Positions 27,714-37,444 of a DNA stretch of 64,000 nucleotides are shown piece after piece (positions within the stretch are counted from its first letter, which is position 1; every line of letters begins with the position of its first letter). The DNA comes from Bacteroidales bacterium (GTDB lineage Bacteria > Bacteroidota > Bacteroidia > Bacteroidales > UBA10428), in the NCBI GenBank assembly GCA_016929525.1, contig JAFGIP010000062.1, forward strand, positions 1-64,000. The letters run 5' to 3'. The notes under the pieces are model-generated. The model had not been told where the DNA came from and did not search any database. It saw only the letters and a list, made by a program, of their open reading frames with translations. A program made the translations under genes and the position numbers.

Positions 27714-29285
27714 ATGATAACAATATTACAAATTGCTGATGCATCCTTATTTATGAAGATGTTAATTATTGCGGGAGCCTCCTTTATTGGTGGTGGTATA
27801 ATTGCATATATTATCTGGAACTTAACATTAACCAGAAAAAGCAGAAATATAATCAATGAAGCCAAAACTGAAGCAGAAGTAATTAAAAAGGATAAAATTC
27901 TTCAGGCAAAAGAAAAATTTCTGCAGTTAAAAACAGAACATGAAAAATATATAAATGAAAGAAACAGCAAGTTAGCTGTTGCAGAGAACAGGTTTAAACA
28001 ACGTGAAGCAATGCTTTCACAGGCCAGCGAAGAAAACAACAGAGCCCGTAATGAAGTAGAAGCTATTCGTACAAATTTATCTGCTCAGATGACCCTGGTA
28101 GAGAAAAAAACTGAAGAGCTGGACAAACTTCATCATCAACAGGTAGAGCAGTTGGAAGCAATTTCAGGTCTGTCAGCAGACGAAGCCAAGCAACAACTTA
28201 TTGAATCGTTGAAAGAAGAGGCTAAAACTGAGGCAATGTCATACATCAATGAAATAATGGACGAAGCCAAAATGACAGCCACAAGGGAATCTAAAAAAGT
28301 TGTTCTGGAAACAATTCAGCGTGTTGCGACTGAAACTGCAATAGAAAATGCTGTTACGGTTTTTAATATAGAAAGTGACGAAATCAAAGGCAGAATAATT
28401 GGTCGTGAAGGAAGGAATATACGTGCTTTAGAAGCTGCTACCGGTGTTGAAATCATTGTCGATGATACTCCTGAGGCCATAATACTTTCAGCATTTGATC
28501 CTGTTCGTCGTGAAATTGCACGCCTGGCACTTCATCAGCTTGTTACAGATGGAAGAATACATCCTGCCCGTATTGAAGAAATTGTTGCCAAAACCCATAA
28601 GCAGATAGAAGAAGAAATTGTTGAAGTTGGGAAAAGAACTGCTATCGACCTGGGAATACATGGACTACACCCCGAACTTGTACGTTTGATCGGGAAAATG
28701 AAGTATCGCTCATCATACGGTCAGAATTTGCTTCAACACTCACGTGAGGTAGCTAATCTTTCGGCTATTATGGCTGCAGAGCTGGGGCTGAATACAAAAC
28801 TGGCAAAGAGAGCCGGTTTGCTTCATGATATTGGTAAAGTACCTGATGAGGAGCCTGAGCTTCCGCATGCTGTATACGGTATGAAACTGGCTGAAAAATA
28901 TAAAGAAAAGGCTGAGGTATGCAACGCAATTGGTGCTCATCACGACGAAGTTGAGATGACCAGTCTTATATCTCCGATTGTCCAGGTATGTGATGCAATA
29001 TCTGGTGCACGTCCAGGGGCACGCCGCGAAGTGGTTGAATCATATATAAAAAGACTCAAAGAACTTGAAAATCTTGCTCTTTCCTATCCCGGCGTCCTGA
29101 AAACATATGCAATTCAGGCAGGCAGAGAATTAAGGGTAATTGTCGGAAGCGATAAAGTAAGCGATAAAGATGCTGATTCACTATCCTTTGAAATTGCTAA
29201 ACGAATTCAGGATGAAATGACTTATCCAGGGCAGGTAAAAATTACAGTGATCAGAGAAACAAGGGCGGTGTCATTTGCTAAGTAA
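27714..29285 (+). CDS. rny: Ribonuclease Y
   Basis: 523 aa, full length. A membrane helix (about 15-38) is followed by a long coiled coil (about 45-200), a KH domain ([21 protein letters not shown], about 223-245) and an HD domain with the metal site HDIGKVPDE near residue 372. RNase Y is a membrane-anchored endonuclease that starts mRNA decay. It is separated from zapA by the 6S-like RNA. Confidence 0.97.
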   Translation: MITILQIADASLFMKMLIIAGASFIGGGIIAYIIWNLTLTRKSRNIINEAKTEAEVIKKDKILQAKEKFLQLKTEHEKYINERNSKLAVAENRFKQREAMLSQASEENNRARNEVEAIRTNLSAQMTLVEKKTEELDKLHHQQVEQLEAISGLSADEAKQQLIESLKEEAKTEAMSYINEIMDEAKMTATRESKKVVLETIQRVATETAIENAVTVFNIESDEIKGRIIGREGRNIRALEAATGVEIIVDDTPEAIILSAFDPVRREIARLALHQLVTDGRIHPARIEEIVAKTHKQIEEEIVEVGKRTAIDLGIHGLHPELVRLIGKMKYRSSYGQNLLQHSREVANLSAIMAAELGLNTKLAKRAGLLHDIGKVPDEEPELPHAVYGMKLAEKYKEKAEVCNAIGAHHDEVEMTSLISPIVQVCDAISGARPGARREVVESYIKRLKELENLALSYPGVLKTYAIQAGRELRVIVGSDKVSDKDADSLSFEIAKRIQDEMTYPGQVKITVIRETRAVSFAK

Positions 29286-29292
29286 CCTGAAG

Positions 29293-30153
29293 TTATAGTA
29301 TCCGCAACAGCTCATTCAAACGGTCTGTCTTTTCAGTAAACCCAAGTTTCTCGTATGCAAGAGTAAGATTATTTATCAGGCGAATAATAATATCTTTATT
29401 GTTGCATGGTATATAGTATGAACCCTCAGGTTTAAGTTGTTGCTGCTTTATAAAGTAGTCAATTTCTCTCTTGCCCAACACAGCACCCTTATTATAAGGA
29501 TTGATATAAAACAGAATGTCCTCAATTTCATTGGGTGAATCATACTGCCTGAATTCATCTTTATAAGCCAATATGAAATTCTTTGGTAAGTTAACCCCAT
29601 AAATGGGCAGATCGAGTTTATATGCTACCGACATGTATATGATTGCTAGAGAAATCGGATTTCCCCGCTTTGTTTCAAGCACCTGATTTATAAATGAATT
29701 CTGGGGAGAATAAAAATTATTTGTGTTGCGGGTAAATTTATGCAAGTCGAAAATTACATAATTAAGTATTTTCACTTTCTCAAGGGCGGTGAGGTTATTA
29801 TTAATCTCGAGCCATATATCTTCCTTTATCTTGTCTATCTCAGCATCAAGTTTTTCAAAATTAATTTCCGGAAACTGAATTTGTGCCAGGTAACAGGCTC
29901 CTTCAAAAATATAACTATAATCTCCGCTGCACCATCTTTTTAGATTACTCTTTGTAGTTTCAAACTGTATATTATGAATAACATTCTCCAGACGCTCCTG
30001 TAACTTTTCATCAGGAGTTGTTTCCCAAACTTTTTCAAGCTGTGGAATCGCTTCAATACCCTCCTTAAGCAAATTATCAGTTACAACATTTATAACTTCA
30101 GTATCTGAATCGTCAAGCAGGGAAATAAGCGCATCTATCTTTTTTATGTCCAT
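29293..30153 (-). CDS. SirB1/transglutaminase-like protein
   Basis: 286 aa, cytoplasmic. Residues 1-80 form a helical HEAT-like segment. The rest is a transglutaminase-like fold of the SirB1 type: FEGACYLAQIQFPEI, a conserved NSFINQVLETKRGNPISLAIIY segment, and LPIYGVNLPKNFILAY. The catalytic Cys of true transglutaminases is not evident in the usual place, as in SirB1 relatives, so enzymatic activity is doubtful. Convergent with rny, 7 nt apart. Confidence 0.78.
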   Translation of the reverse strand: MDIKKIDALISLLDDSDTEVINVVTDNLLKEGIEAIPQLEKVWETTPDEKLQERLENVIHNIQFETTKSNLKRWCSGDYSYIFEGACYLAQIQFPEINFEKLDAEIDKIKEDIWLEINNNLTALEKVKILNYVIFDLHKFTRNTNNFYSPQNSFINQVLETKRGNPISLAIIYMSVAYKLDLPIYGVNLPKNFILAYKDEFRQYDSPNEIEDILFYINPYNKGAVLGKREIDYFIKQQQLKPEGSYYIPCNNKDIIIRLINNLTLAYEKLGFTEKTDRLNELLRIL

Positions 30154-30469
30154 TGCCTGGTAATATTATATTCAAAGCTATGAAATATTTCAGTCACTTC
30201 AATATACTGTCCGGTTGATACTTATCATCCTGATCCAATAAAGACTATCATCTATTCCGCCCCTTACCAACAATTATATGTACGAGATCGATATGAAAGC
30301 GTTTGTTTATTGCTGTTAAAAAAAAGTCAGATGATATAAAAAATAATTACCCGATGATACTATTCAAGATACTCCTATAATACTCCTGTTTGATATGTGC
30401 TAAAAATATATCAACAATTTCAAAGGACATAAAAGCTATTAACTTTAAGAAGAATATGCCCTGAACAGA
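30154..30469. other. Intergenic 316 bp between the SirB1-like gene and transketolase
   Basis: AT-rich, no ORF, no tRNA and no strong hairpin found. It should hold the SirB1-gene promoter and the 3' end of the transketolase transcript. Confidence 0.4.
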
Positions 30470-32512
30470 TTATGAACTGAATTCTTTTAAGTATCCTGTT
30501 ACCTGTAAGTAGACATTCTCGGCAGTGTAACCCAGTTTCTCGTCGAGAATCTTAGCCGGCGCAGAAAAACCAAAGCTATTCATTCCGTATACCTTACCTT
30601 TAGCCCCGACCAGACCTTTTAAAGTAAGGGGTAATCCGGCTGTAAGTCCAAAAACAGGCAATCCTTCAGGTATTATCTGATTTTGATATTCAATCGTCTG
30701 CTCACGAAATAAACCTTCAGAAATAACTGAAACTACCTGTACGTTAATCCCATTCTTCTCTTTTAGCAGTCTGGCCCCTTCAACCAACGTTGATACTTCT
30801 GAACCATTACCTACCAGGACAACATCAATTTTACCCTGATCTTTATATACAATATAACCTCCCTTTTCAGACTGCAATGCCTCTTCGTATCTGTCTTTTA
30901 ATTCAGGAACATCAGGAACATTTTGTCGTGACAGTATCAGACCGGTTGGTGAATTCTTATTTTCCATGGCCATTTTCCATGCAACTGTTGTTTCAGCAGA
31001 GTCTGCCGGACGTAAAGCAAGAATACTCCTGTTACCGGAAGGATTTCTAAGCTGTTCCAGCAGTCTGATCTGTGCCTCCTGCTCAACAGGCTGGTGAGTA
31101 GGCCCATCCTCCCCTACTCTAAAGGCATCATGAGTCCATATAAATTTAACGGGCAGTTCCATTAGTGCAGCAAGCCTGATAGCAGGTTTCATATAGTCTG
31201 AAAAAACAAAGAATGTCGCGCACGCAGGTATTATTCCTCCATGTAATGCCATCCCGTTGGCAATTGCAGCCATAGTTAATTCCGACACTCCGGCTTGTAA
31301 AAATGCCCCGGTGAAATCTCCTTTTACAAACTGCTTTGTTTTTTTCAGGAAACCTTCCGTTTTGTCACTATTTGACAGATCAGCTGATGCAACAATCATG
31401 TTTTCAATATGATCAGCCATGTACGATAATACATTACCGGAAGCTCCCCTCGTGGAATTTCCTGCTTTCTGTTCAATGCTTTTAAAATTAAGTTCAGGAA
31501 TATTCCTGCTGAAAAAATCACTGAGTTTCTTTGCCAAAACAGGGTTCTTTATTTCCCATTCTTGCTGTTCTTTTCTTTTCTTACCTGCAAATTCAGTTTT
31601 AGTTCTTTTTATATCATCCCAGTATTTCTGTACCTCATCAATAATGACGAATGGATTCTCAGGATCACCACCCAGATTCTTAATTGTTTTTTCAACTGAT
31701 GCACCTGCATTTGTAAGTGGCATACCATGTGTCGAGGTTTGATTCTCGAAAGAATTTCCTTCTTCAGTAAGCGCACCTTTACCCATAACTGTTTGGCCAA
31801 TAATAAGAGTCGGCCTTTCTTTTTCATTGACAGCCTCACTAAGTGCATCTCTTATTTCATCCTGGTTATTTCCATTAATAGTTATAACATTCCAGTTCCA
31901 GGCTCTGTATTTCGCTGCCGTATCTTCAAATGTTACCGCACTTGTTTTCGTTGAAAGTTGAATACTGTTAGAATCGTAAAACATAATAAGGTTGTGCAAA
32001 CCTAAATAACCGGCTATTCTTCCCGCACCTTGTGATATTTCTTCCTGAATTCCACCATCTGATATAAATGTATAGATCTTATGCTCCATCCAGTCTCCAA
32101 ACCTTGCAACCAGGAATCTTTCAGCAATTGCTGCTCCTACAGCCATTGTATGACCTATTCCCAAAGGACCTGAAGTATTTTCAATACCCCTTGAATGATT
32201 TGCCTCAGGATGACCAGGTGTAACACTACCCCACTGACGAAAATTTTTAAGATCTTCAATCGAATAAAACCCGCTTAAAGTAAGCACTGAATATAACATT
32301 GGAGACATGTGCCCGGGATCGAGATAAAACCTGTCCCTGTTTATCCAGCAACCATCACCGGGATCGAAATTGAGAAATTCGGAATATAAAATATTAATGA
32401 AATCTGCACCACCCATCGCGCCTCCGGGATGACCCGATTTTGCCTTTTCGACCATGGCAGCAGACAGTATTCTTATATTATCGGCTGATTTTTCAATCAC
32501 CTCTTTTTTCAT
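30470..32512 (-). CDS. tkt: Transketolase
   Basis: 680 aa in one chain, full length. The N-terminal half has the thiamine diphosphate region: SGHPGGAMGGADF, GPLGIGHTMAVGAA, and SDGGIQEEISQGA in place of the usual GDG. The second half has the pyrimidine domain (GVSELTMAAIANGMALHGG) and VGEDGPTHQPVEQEAQ. It transfers two-carbon units in the non-oxidative pentose phosphate pathway. Promoterless on its 3' side; it looks monocistronic. Confidence 0.95.
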   Translation of the reverse strand: MKKEVIEKSADNIRILSAAMVEKAKSGHPGGAMGGADFINILYSEFLNFDPGDGCWINRDRFYLDPGHMSPMLYSVLTLSGFYSIEDLKNFRQWGSVTPGHPEANHSRGIENTSGPLGIGHTMAVGAAIAERFLVARFGDWMEHKIYTFISDGGIQEEISQGAGRIAGYLGLHNLIMFYDSNSIQLSTKTSAVTFEDTAAKYRAWNWNVITINGNNQDEIRDALSEAVNEKERPTLIIGQTVMGKGALTEEGNSFENQTSTHGMPLTNAGASVEKTIKNLGGDPENPFVIIDEVQKYWDDIKRTKTEFAGKKRKEQQEWEIKNPVLAKKLSDFFSRNIPELNFKSIEQKAGNSTRGASGNVLSYMADHIENMIVASADLSNSDKTEGFLKKTKQFVKGDFTGAFLQAGVSELTMAAIANGMALHGGIIPACATFFVFSDYMKPAIRLAALMELPVKFIWTHDAFRVGEDGPTHQPVEQEAQIRLLEQLRNPSGNRSILALRPADSAETTVAWKMAMENKNSPTGLILSRQNVPDVPELKDRYEEALQSEKGGYIVYKDQGKIDVVLVGNGSEVSTLVEGARLLKEKNGINVQVVSVISEGLFREQTIEYQNQIIPEGLPVFGLTAGLPLTLKGLVGAKGKVYGMNSFGFSAPAKILDEKLGYTAENVYLQVTGYLKEFSS

Positions 32513-33001
32513 ACTTATACTGAATATTAATAATTTAAATACTTAACTTACACTGATGCGAATGTAGTTACTTCGTATATTTTTTCATTAATTTATATTG
32601 TCACAAAAGACAATAAAATCCGCAATATTATCTATTCATAAATTAAGCTGCAAAAAAAATATCATTTTTCGTGCGAATCAAGGTAATTATTCTTTCAACA
32701 TAAATATGCAATTGGCTTAAATAATAATATTGTTAATAATGATTATACACAATTATGCCACATACAAACTCATAACGCCTTGACATTCTGTGCTTGACAA
32801 GGAATCTGGTTATGTAAAGTTTTGATTCCTGCTTTCGCAGGAATGTTGCATTGTACAGAGTTATTCCTGGTATAACTGTGTATATACAACTGTTAATTCC
32901 ATAAAACCGGAAAAATAAAATATTACAATGAACGGTTAATAACCATATTGAATGAATTATTTAAAGATTATTAAATTTACGGCCTTTAAAACATGTATAT
33001 C
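32513..33001. other. Intergenic region with degenerate two-hairpin repeat
   Basis: About 490 bp, no ORF. It contains the transketolase promoter region at its left. At 32778-32850 it contains a sequence shaped like a common dispersed repeat: a degraded dyad (CATTCTGTGCTTGACAAGGAAT), a short spacer, and a perfect 8-bp hairpin ATTCCTGC/GCAGGAAT (32825-32844) with a TTTC loop. A weak -7 box (TAAATTTA, 32972-32979) precedes the DUF4293 gene. Confidence 0.5.
32825..32844. repeat. 8-bp hairpin of a REP-like element
   Basis: ATTCCTGC and GCAGGAAT around TTTC, perfect pairing, part of the degraded two-hairpin element. No T-run follows, so it is not an intrinsic terminator. Confidence 0.5.
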
Positions 33002-33463
33002 ATGATACAACGGGTTCAAACTTTATTTTTATTGGTAGCTACAATTTTATCTGCACTGGTTGTATTTGTTCCTATTTCAGAAATGATGCTTCCAAACGGA
33101 GATGTTGCCAAATTGTACAGCACAGGACTGAAAAATTTAAACAGTTCGGAAGTATTATATCAGACATTTCCAATCCTAATTTTAGGACTGGCAACAAGTT
33201 TACTGAGTTTGATAACAATTTTTATATATCAGCGCAGGACAATTCAGATGAGGTTATGTGTATACAATATTCTTCTGTTGTTATTTATGGCGATTCTTTT
33301 TGCTTACTATTACTTTGACATCAGGAATAAGCTTGAAGTGCAAATGCACTCTTTCTCCTATACCCTGGTAATACCATTAGTAAATATCATATTAATATTT
33401 CAGGCATTCAGGGCTATAAGACGTGATGATCTGCTTATTAAATCGTACGACAGGTTGAGGTAA
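33002..33463 (+). CDS. DUF4293 membrane protein
   Basis: 153 aa from the ATG at 33002 (an ATG 9 nt earlier is also possible). Four predicted membrane helices (about residues 5-25, 50-75, 85-105, 115-135). It begins MIQRVQTLFLLVATIL and ends FRAIRRDDLLIKSYDRLR, both diagnostic of the Bacteroidetes-specific DUF4293 family. Function unknown. Convergent with pyrI, 8 nt apart. Confidence 0.88.
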   Translation: MIQRVQTLFLLVATILSALVVFVPISEMMLPNGDVAKLYSTGLKNLNSSEVLYQTFPILILGLATSLLSLITIFIYQRRTIQMRLCVYNILLLLFMAILFAYYYFDIRNKLEVQMHSFSYTLVIPLVNIILIFQAFRAIRRDDLLIKSYDRLR

Positions 33464-33471
33464 GTATAAGG

Positions 33472-33927
33472 TCACCGGATTTCCATATGCTCTTTATCGG
33501 TTATTTTCTCGCAGTAATGACACCTTAGGTGTATCTTTTTTTTATCTATTACCTGGAATTTCGTAACAATTTTCTCATGATTGGTTATACACATCGGGTT
33601 CATGCATTTTACTATGCCTACTATCTCATCGGGTACTTCAACAATTTTTTTCTCAACAACATCATAATCCCTGATAATATTCAGTTTGGCTTCAGGTGCA
33701 ACCAGCGAAATCCTGTTTATATCATTATCTTTAAAAAACACACCTGAAAGTTTTATAATTGCCTTTTTATTTAGCTTTTTACTTTCCAGGTTTGTTCCAA
33801 AAGTTATCATACCATCCTTATCTTCCAATCTTAAAATAGATATTACTTTAAATAAGCTGTCAGCAGGAATGTGGTCAATTACGGTCCCGTCTTTTATTGC
33901 ACTTACTTCAAGTATTTTATCTTTCAT
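33472..33927 (-). CDS. pyrI: Aspartate carbamoyltransferase regulatory subunit
   Basis: 151 aa. N-terminal nucleotide-binding domain starts DGTVIDHIPA and contains the SKKLNKKAIIKLSG strand. The C-terminal zinc domain has cysteines in C-x4-C and C-x2-C spacing (CMNPMC near 109 and CHYC near 138). It binds CTP/ATP and controls PyrB in pyrimidine synthesis. It follows pyrB by 53 nt. Confidence 0.96.
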   Translation of the reverse strand: MKDKILEVSAIKDGTVIDHIPADSLFKVISILRLEDKDGMITFGTNLESKKLNKKAIIKLSGVFFKDNDINRISLVAPEAKLNIIRDYDVVEKKIVEVPDEIVGIVKCMNPMCITNHEKIVTKFQVIDKKKIHLRCHYCEKITDKEHMEIR

Positions 33928-33980
33928 TTACTTTATTATTTAGAATATATTGGTCTGTTTACAATCTTTAAACTTTATTG

Positions 33981-34889
33981 TTAAACAAGGCCCAGAATTA
34001 AAGAAATAATAGCCTGCCGTACATAAACACCGTTTTCTGTCTGCTGAAAATAATATGCTTTGGCATTTGCATCCACATCCGGATGGATTTCATTCACTCT
34101 AGGTAAAGGATGTAATACCTTCATTCCCGGTTTGGAATCTTCAATCATTTCATTCTTCAGAACATAAGCATTCTTTGTACGCTCATATTCAATAGGGTCT
34201 GAAAAACGTTCCTTCTGAACCCGGGTCATGTATATTATATCAGCTTCAATGATGTTTGGTTTAAATTCTTTCGATTCGTGGTATTTAAGTCCGATTTTAT
34301 CGAGATATAATTTGTATTCTTCAGGCATCCTGAGTTCGTCGGGTGAAATGAAATAGAACGTAGCATTAAATTCTGAGAGAGCCATAAGAAGTGAATGTAC
34401 GGTTCGTCCGTATTTCAGATCACCAACCATAAAGATATTAAGATTATCCAGCTTCCCTTGCGTTTTCTGTATTGAATACAGATCAAGAAGTGTTTGCGTG
34501 GGATGTTGATTTGCCCCGTCTCCCGCATTGATAATTGGTATATTCGTTATTTCACTTGCAAACCTTGCACTGCCTTCAAGTGGATGACGCATCACTATTA
34601 ATTCAGAATAATTGCTGACAACACGAATTGTGTCATAAAGAGTTTCTCCTTTGGAAACTGATGAAGTGGAAGAATCATTAAATCCTATGACTCTGCCACC
34701 AAGCCGGTTTATTGCGCTTTCAAAACTTAATCGTGTACGGGTGGATGGTTCAAAAAACAAAGTGGCTATTACTTTGCTATCTAAAAGATTCTGGTAGGAT
34801 TTTTTTTCGAATTCTGCAGCTTTTTCAAGTATTCTGAGGTAATCGTCTTTTGTAAAATCGGTGATGGATACAAGACTTTTACTTTTCAT
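33981..34889 (-). CDS. pyrB: Aspartate carbamoyltransferase catalytic subunit
   Basis: 302 aa. Carbamoyl-phosphate site STRTRLSFE (about 52-60), HPLEGSAR (about 102-109), [11 protein letters not shown] (about 129) and aspartate-loop HPLPRVNEI near residue 262. It forms carbamoyl-aspartate, the committed step of pyrimidine synthesis. With pyrI next to it, an allosterically regulated class B enzyme is expected. Confidence 0.97.
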   Translation of the reverse strand: MKSKSLVSITDFTKDDYLRILEKAAEFEKKSYQNLLDSKVIATLFFEPSTRTRLSFESAINRLGGRVIGFNDSSTSSVSKGETLYDTIRVVSNYSELIVMRHPLEGSARFASEITNIPIINAGDGANQHPTQTLLDLYSIQKTQGKLDNLNIFMVGDLKYGRTVHSLLMALSEFNATFYFISPDELRMPEEYKLYLDKIGLKYHESKEFKPNIIEADIIYMTRVQKERFSDPIEYERTKNAYVLKNEMIEDSKPGMKVLHPLPRVNEIHPDVDANAKAYYFQQTENGVYVRQAIISLILGLV

Positions 34890-34964
34890 ATAAGCATGGT
34901 TTATTTTAGTAAATGTATATAAGAAAATGTGTATTATAAAGTTTTGTTAAAATCTATTTACAAT

Positions 34965-35570
34965 TTATCCCGGAACTACCTGAACATCGCTCAAAACATG
35001 GAACTTAGCCATGCATTTTTCTGCTTTTGATTTAGGTATTCCAAGACTAATTGTGCAGGTATCAGAAAAGTCCTGGCTTAATATCTCTGCTGATTCCTCT
35101 TTAATAATTCTCATTACCGAATTCATACTTGCATACTGAAACTTTATTGTGATATTCTCATTGATTACTTGATCAACTACAGTTGCATGTTCAAGACATA
35201 CCTTCGCTGCCGACCGGTATGCATTAATCAAACCTGAAGTTCCCAGTAAAGTACCTCCAAAATAGCGAACAACAACAATTAATATATTTGTCAGGTCAAA
35301 TGAAAGAATCTGTCCGTAAATTGGTTTACCTGCAGTACCTGAAGGTTCACCATCATCATTAGTTCTGTAGTAAAATTCTTCTGCTCCGATACGGAAAGCA
35401 TAACAATGATGGCGTGCGCTGTGGTGCTTCTTCTTTAATTCTCCTAAAAGTTCCTTAATTTCTTTCTCTGTCTGAACCGGATAAGCAAAAGCAAGAAATT
35501 TACTCCCGCGGTCTTTAAACTCACCAAAGCCGGGTTCTTTTATTGTCTTATAGGTGTCCTCAGAACTCAT
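34965..35570 (-). CDS. YigZ/IMPACT family protein
   Basis: 201 aa. The UPF0029 N-terminal domain carries SKFLAFAYPVQTEKE, HHSARHHCYAF and DDGEPSGTAGKPI, and NILIVVVRYFGGTLLG further on. The C-terminal domain is DUF1949-like. Bacterial members are poorly understood; the eukaryotic homologue IMPACT regulates translation through GCN2. It lies 75 nt upstream of pyrB on the same strand. Confidence 0.9.
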   Translation of the reverse strand: MSSEDTYKTIKEPGFGEFKDRGSKFLAFAYPVQTEKEIKELLGELKKKHHSARHHCYAFRIGAEEFYYRTNDDGEPSGTAGKPIYGQILSFDLTNILIVVVRYFGGTLLGTSGLINAYRSAAKVCLEHATVVDQVINENITIKFQYASMNSVMRIIKEESAEILSQDFSDTCTISLGIPKSKAEKCMAKFHVLSDVQVVPG

Positions 35571-35604
35571 GCTCTAATCCGGATTAAACCGGTTTTATAT
35601 GATA

Positions 35605-35636
35605 TAAAAAAAGCAGGTCTTAACTGACCTGCTTTT
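35605..35636 (-). terminator. Intrinsic terminator of dnaA
   Basis: AAAAGCAGGTC and GACCTGCTTTT pair over 11 bp around a 6-nt loop. On the minus strand a T-run follows, 9 nt beyond the dnaA stop. Confidence 0.88.
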
Positions 35637-35644
35637 CTGAGTAA

Positions 35645-37111
35645 TTAAAATTTCAGTTTCTTTTCTATGTCTTCAATCTGATTCTTGAAATGTTTATCGG
35701 TATCTATCAGATTATTCACTGTTTTACAGGCATGAAGTACTGTTGCATGATCTTTCCCTCCTATCTGAGCTCCTATTGTTGCCAGTGATGATTTAGTAAG
35801 ATTTTTACTGAAATACATAGCAACTTGTCTGGCCTGTACTATTTCACGTTTTCTTGTTTTTGACTGCAGCATTTCAATACCAATGTCGTAGTAATTACAA
35901 ACAACTTTCTGAATATAGTCGATAGATACTTCGCGTTTGGTATTTTTAATAAGCTTATCAATCATTTCTTTGGCAAGATCAAGGGTAATCTCTTTTCTAT
36001 TCAGTGTCGACTGTGCCAGAAGTGATATTAATGCTCCTTCAAGTTCACGAATGTTGTCTGTAATATGAGTTGAAATATATTCAATTACTTCATCCTCCAT
36101 TTCAATACCATCTTTATATATCTTTTGCTTTAAAATGGCAATTCTGGTTTCGAAATCAGGTACCTGCAAATCGGCTGACAAACCCCATTTAAATCTTGAC
36201 AATAACCGTTGTTCCATGCCCTGTAATTCAACAGGAGGCTTATCTGATGTAAGTATCAGCTGCTTTCCGGACTGATGCAAATGATTAAAGATGTGAAAGA
36301 AGGTATCCTGCGTCTTTTCTTTTCCGGCAAATTCATGTACATCATCAATTATAAGTACATCAATCATCTGATAGAAATGCAGGAAATCATTTTTATTGTT
36401 ATTTCTGATAGACTCAACAAATTGAGTCTGGAATTTATTGGCATTGACATAAAGAACTGTTTTATCAGGAAATTTCTCCTTTACTTCAATACCAATCGCT
36501 TGTGCAAGATGTGTCTTTCCTAAACCGGAATCACCATAGATTAGTAACGGATTAAATGCTGTTCCACCAGGATTATTTGCTACTGCAATCCCTGCTGATC
36601 TTGCCAGGCGGTTACATTCGCCTTCAACAAAATTCTCAAAAGAATTTTCAGGATTAAGCCTTGGGTCAATGTCAAGCTTTTTTAAACCCGGAATAATAAA
36701 CGGGTTTTTAATTGTTTTCTCATCAGCGTTCAATGGTACCGATACCGGTCTGTTTTTTAATTCCCGCTGATTCTGTGCCGGCAGCTTAACTGTAAATGGC
36801 TGCTTGGTTTTTGTAGCCACATTATGGTCCATAACCACGCTATATTCCAACTTAGCGTCAAAACCCAATTCTTTTCTCAACGTTTTGCTAATGATCTCGA
36901 TGTACTTTTCTTCCAGGTATTCATAAAAAAAAGGGCTTGGAACCTGAATAGTCAGAATATTCTTTTCTAATTTTAATGGGACGATAGGTTCGAACCATGT
37001 CCTAAAGCTAATGGATGGCACATTATCCCGAATAACTTTGAGACAGTTGTTCCAAATTTCCCGATGCATTTCTTTGAAGTTGTTTAATTCTAGGTTTTTA
37101 GTTTTTTCCAC
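35645..37111 (-). CDS. dnaA: Chromosomal replication initiator protein DnaA
   Basis: 488 aa from a GTG at 37109-37111. The first ATG (37067-37069) would give 474 aa and starts MHREIWNNCL, at the usual beginning of DnaA domain I, so either start is possible. Domain I includes the SFRTWFEPI core. The AAA+ domain has Walker A YGDSGLGKTHLAQAIG and DVLIIDDVHEFAGKEKTQ. Domain IV ends with GGKDHATVLHACKTV, the DnaA-box-binding signature. A 333-bp, very AT-rich gap lies upstream. Confidence 0.96.
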   Translation of the reverse strand: MEKTKNLELNNFKEMHREIWNNCLKVIRDNVPSISFRTWFEPIVPLKLEKNILTIQVPSPFFYEYLEEKYIEIISKTLRKELGFDAKLEYSVVMDHNVATKTKQPFTVKLPAQNQRELKNRPVSVPLNADEKTIKNPFIIPGLKKLDIDPRLNPENSFENFVEGECNRLARSAGIAVANNPGGTAFNPLLIYGDSGLGKTHLAQAIGIEVKEKFPDKTVLYVNANKFQTQFVESIRNNNKNDFLHFYQMIDVLIIDDVHEFAGKEKTQDTFFHIFNHLHQSGKQLILTSDKPPVELQGMEQRLLSRFKWGLSADLQVPDFETRIAILKQKIYKDGIEMEDEVIEYISTHITDNIRELEGALISLLAQSTLNRKEITLDLAKEMIDKLIKNTKREVSIDYIQKVVCNYYDIGIEMLQSKTRKREIVQARQVAMYFSKNLTKSSLATIGAQIGGKDHATVLHACKTVNNLIDTDKHFKNQIEDIEKKLKF

Positions 37112-37444
37112 TTGTTAATTTTTCAAAAGGCAATTTTGTGAAAAAAAATATAAAAAAAAAATCATTTTGGGGTTGACTTTTTCATTCTTAATCTATTGTT
37201 TTTATTTTCAGATTATTAAAATTGAAAAAAAAATAAAATTTATTTTATTTATTGATAATCAAGACTTTACACGTATTAATTTGTGTATATAATTGTTAAC
37301 TAAACATTTGGCTAAGCTTAAGTCTTTATTAATTTTTCCTTAATAAAGTTTCATGTCAGAATTATTTTTAAACTAGTAAATAATTTGGAATTCTTATTTT
37401 AAAAAATGTCTGTTGTTAATAACTTAACTTAAAGTTTATACAGG
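37112..37444. other. AT-rich region upstream of dnaA
   Basis: About 330 bp of very low GC between dnaA and the glycosyltransferase gene. A candidate DnaA box (TGTGTATAT near 37284, one mismatch to the complement of TTATACACA) and a weaker TTATACAGG at 37436 are the only box-like sites I see. I cannot call it an origin. No ORF or tRNA. Confidence 0.35.

Noticed and set aside
32825-32844. CRISPR repeat or terminator
   Set aside because: Only one hairpin copy, no regular spacers and no T-run.
37112-37444. Chromosomal origin next to dnaA
   Set aside because: Very AT-rich but only one or two imperfect DnaA boxes are visible, so an oriC call is not supported.
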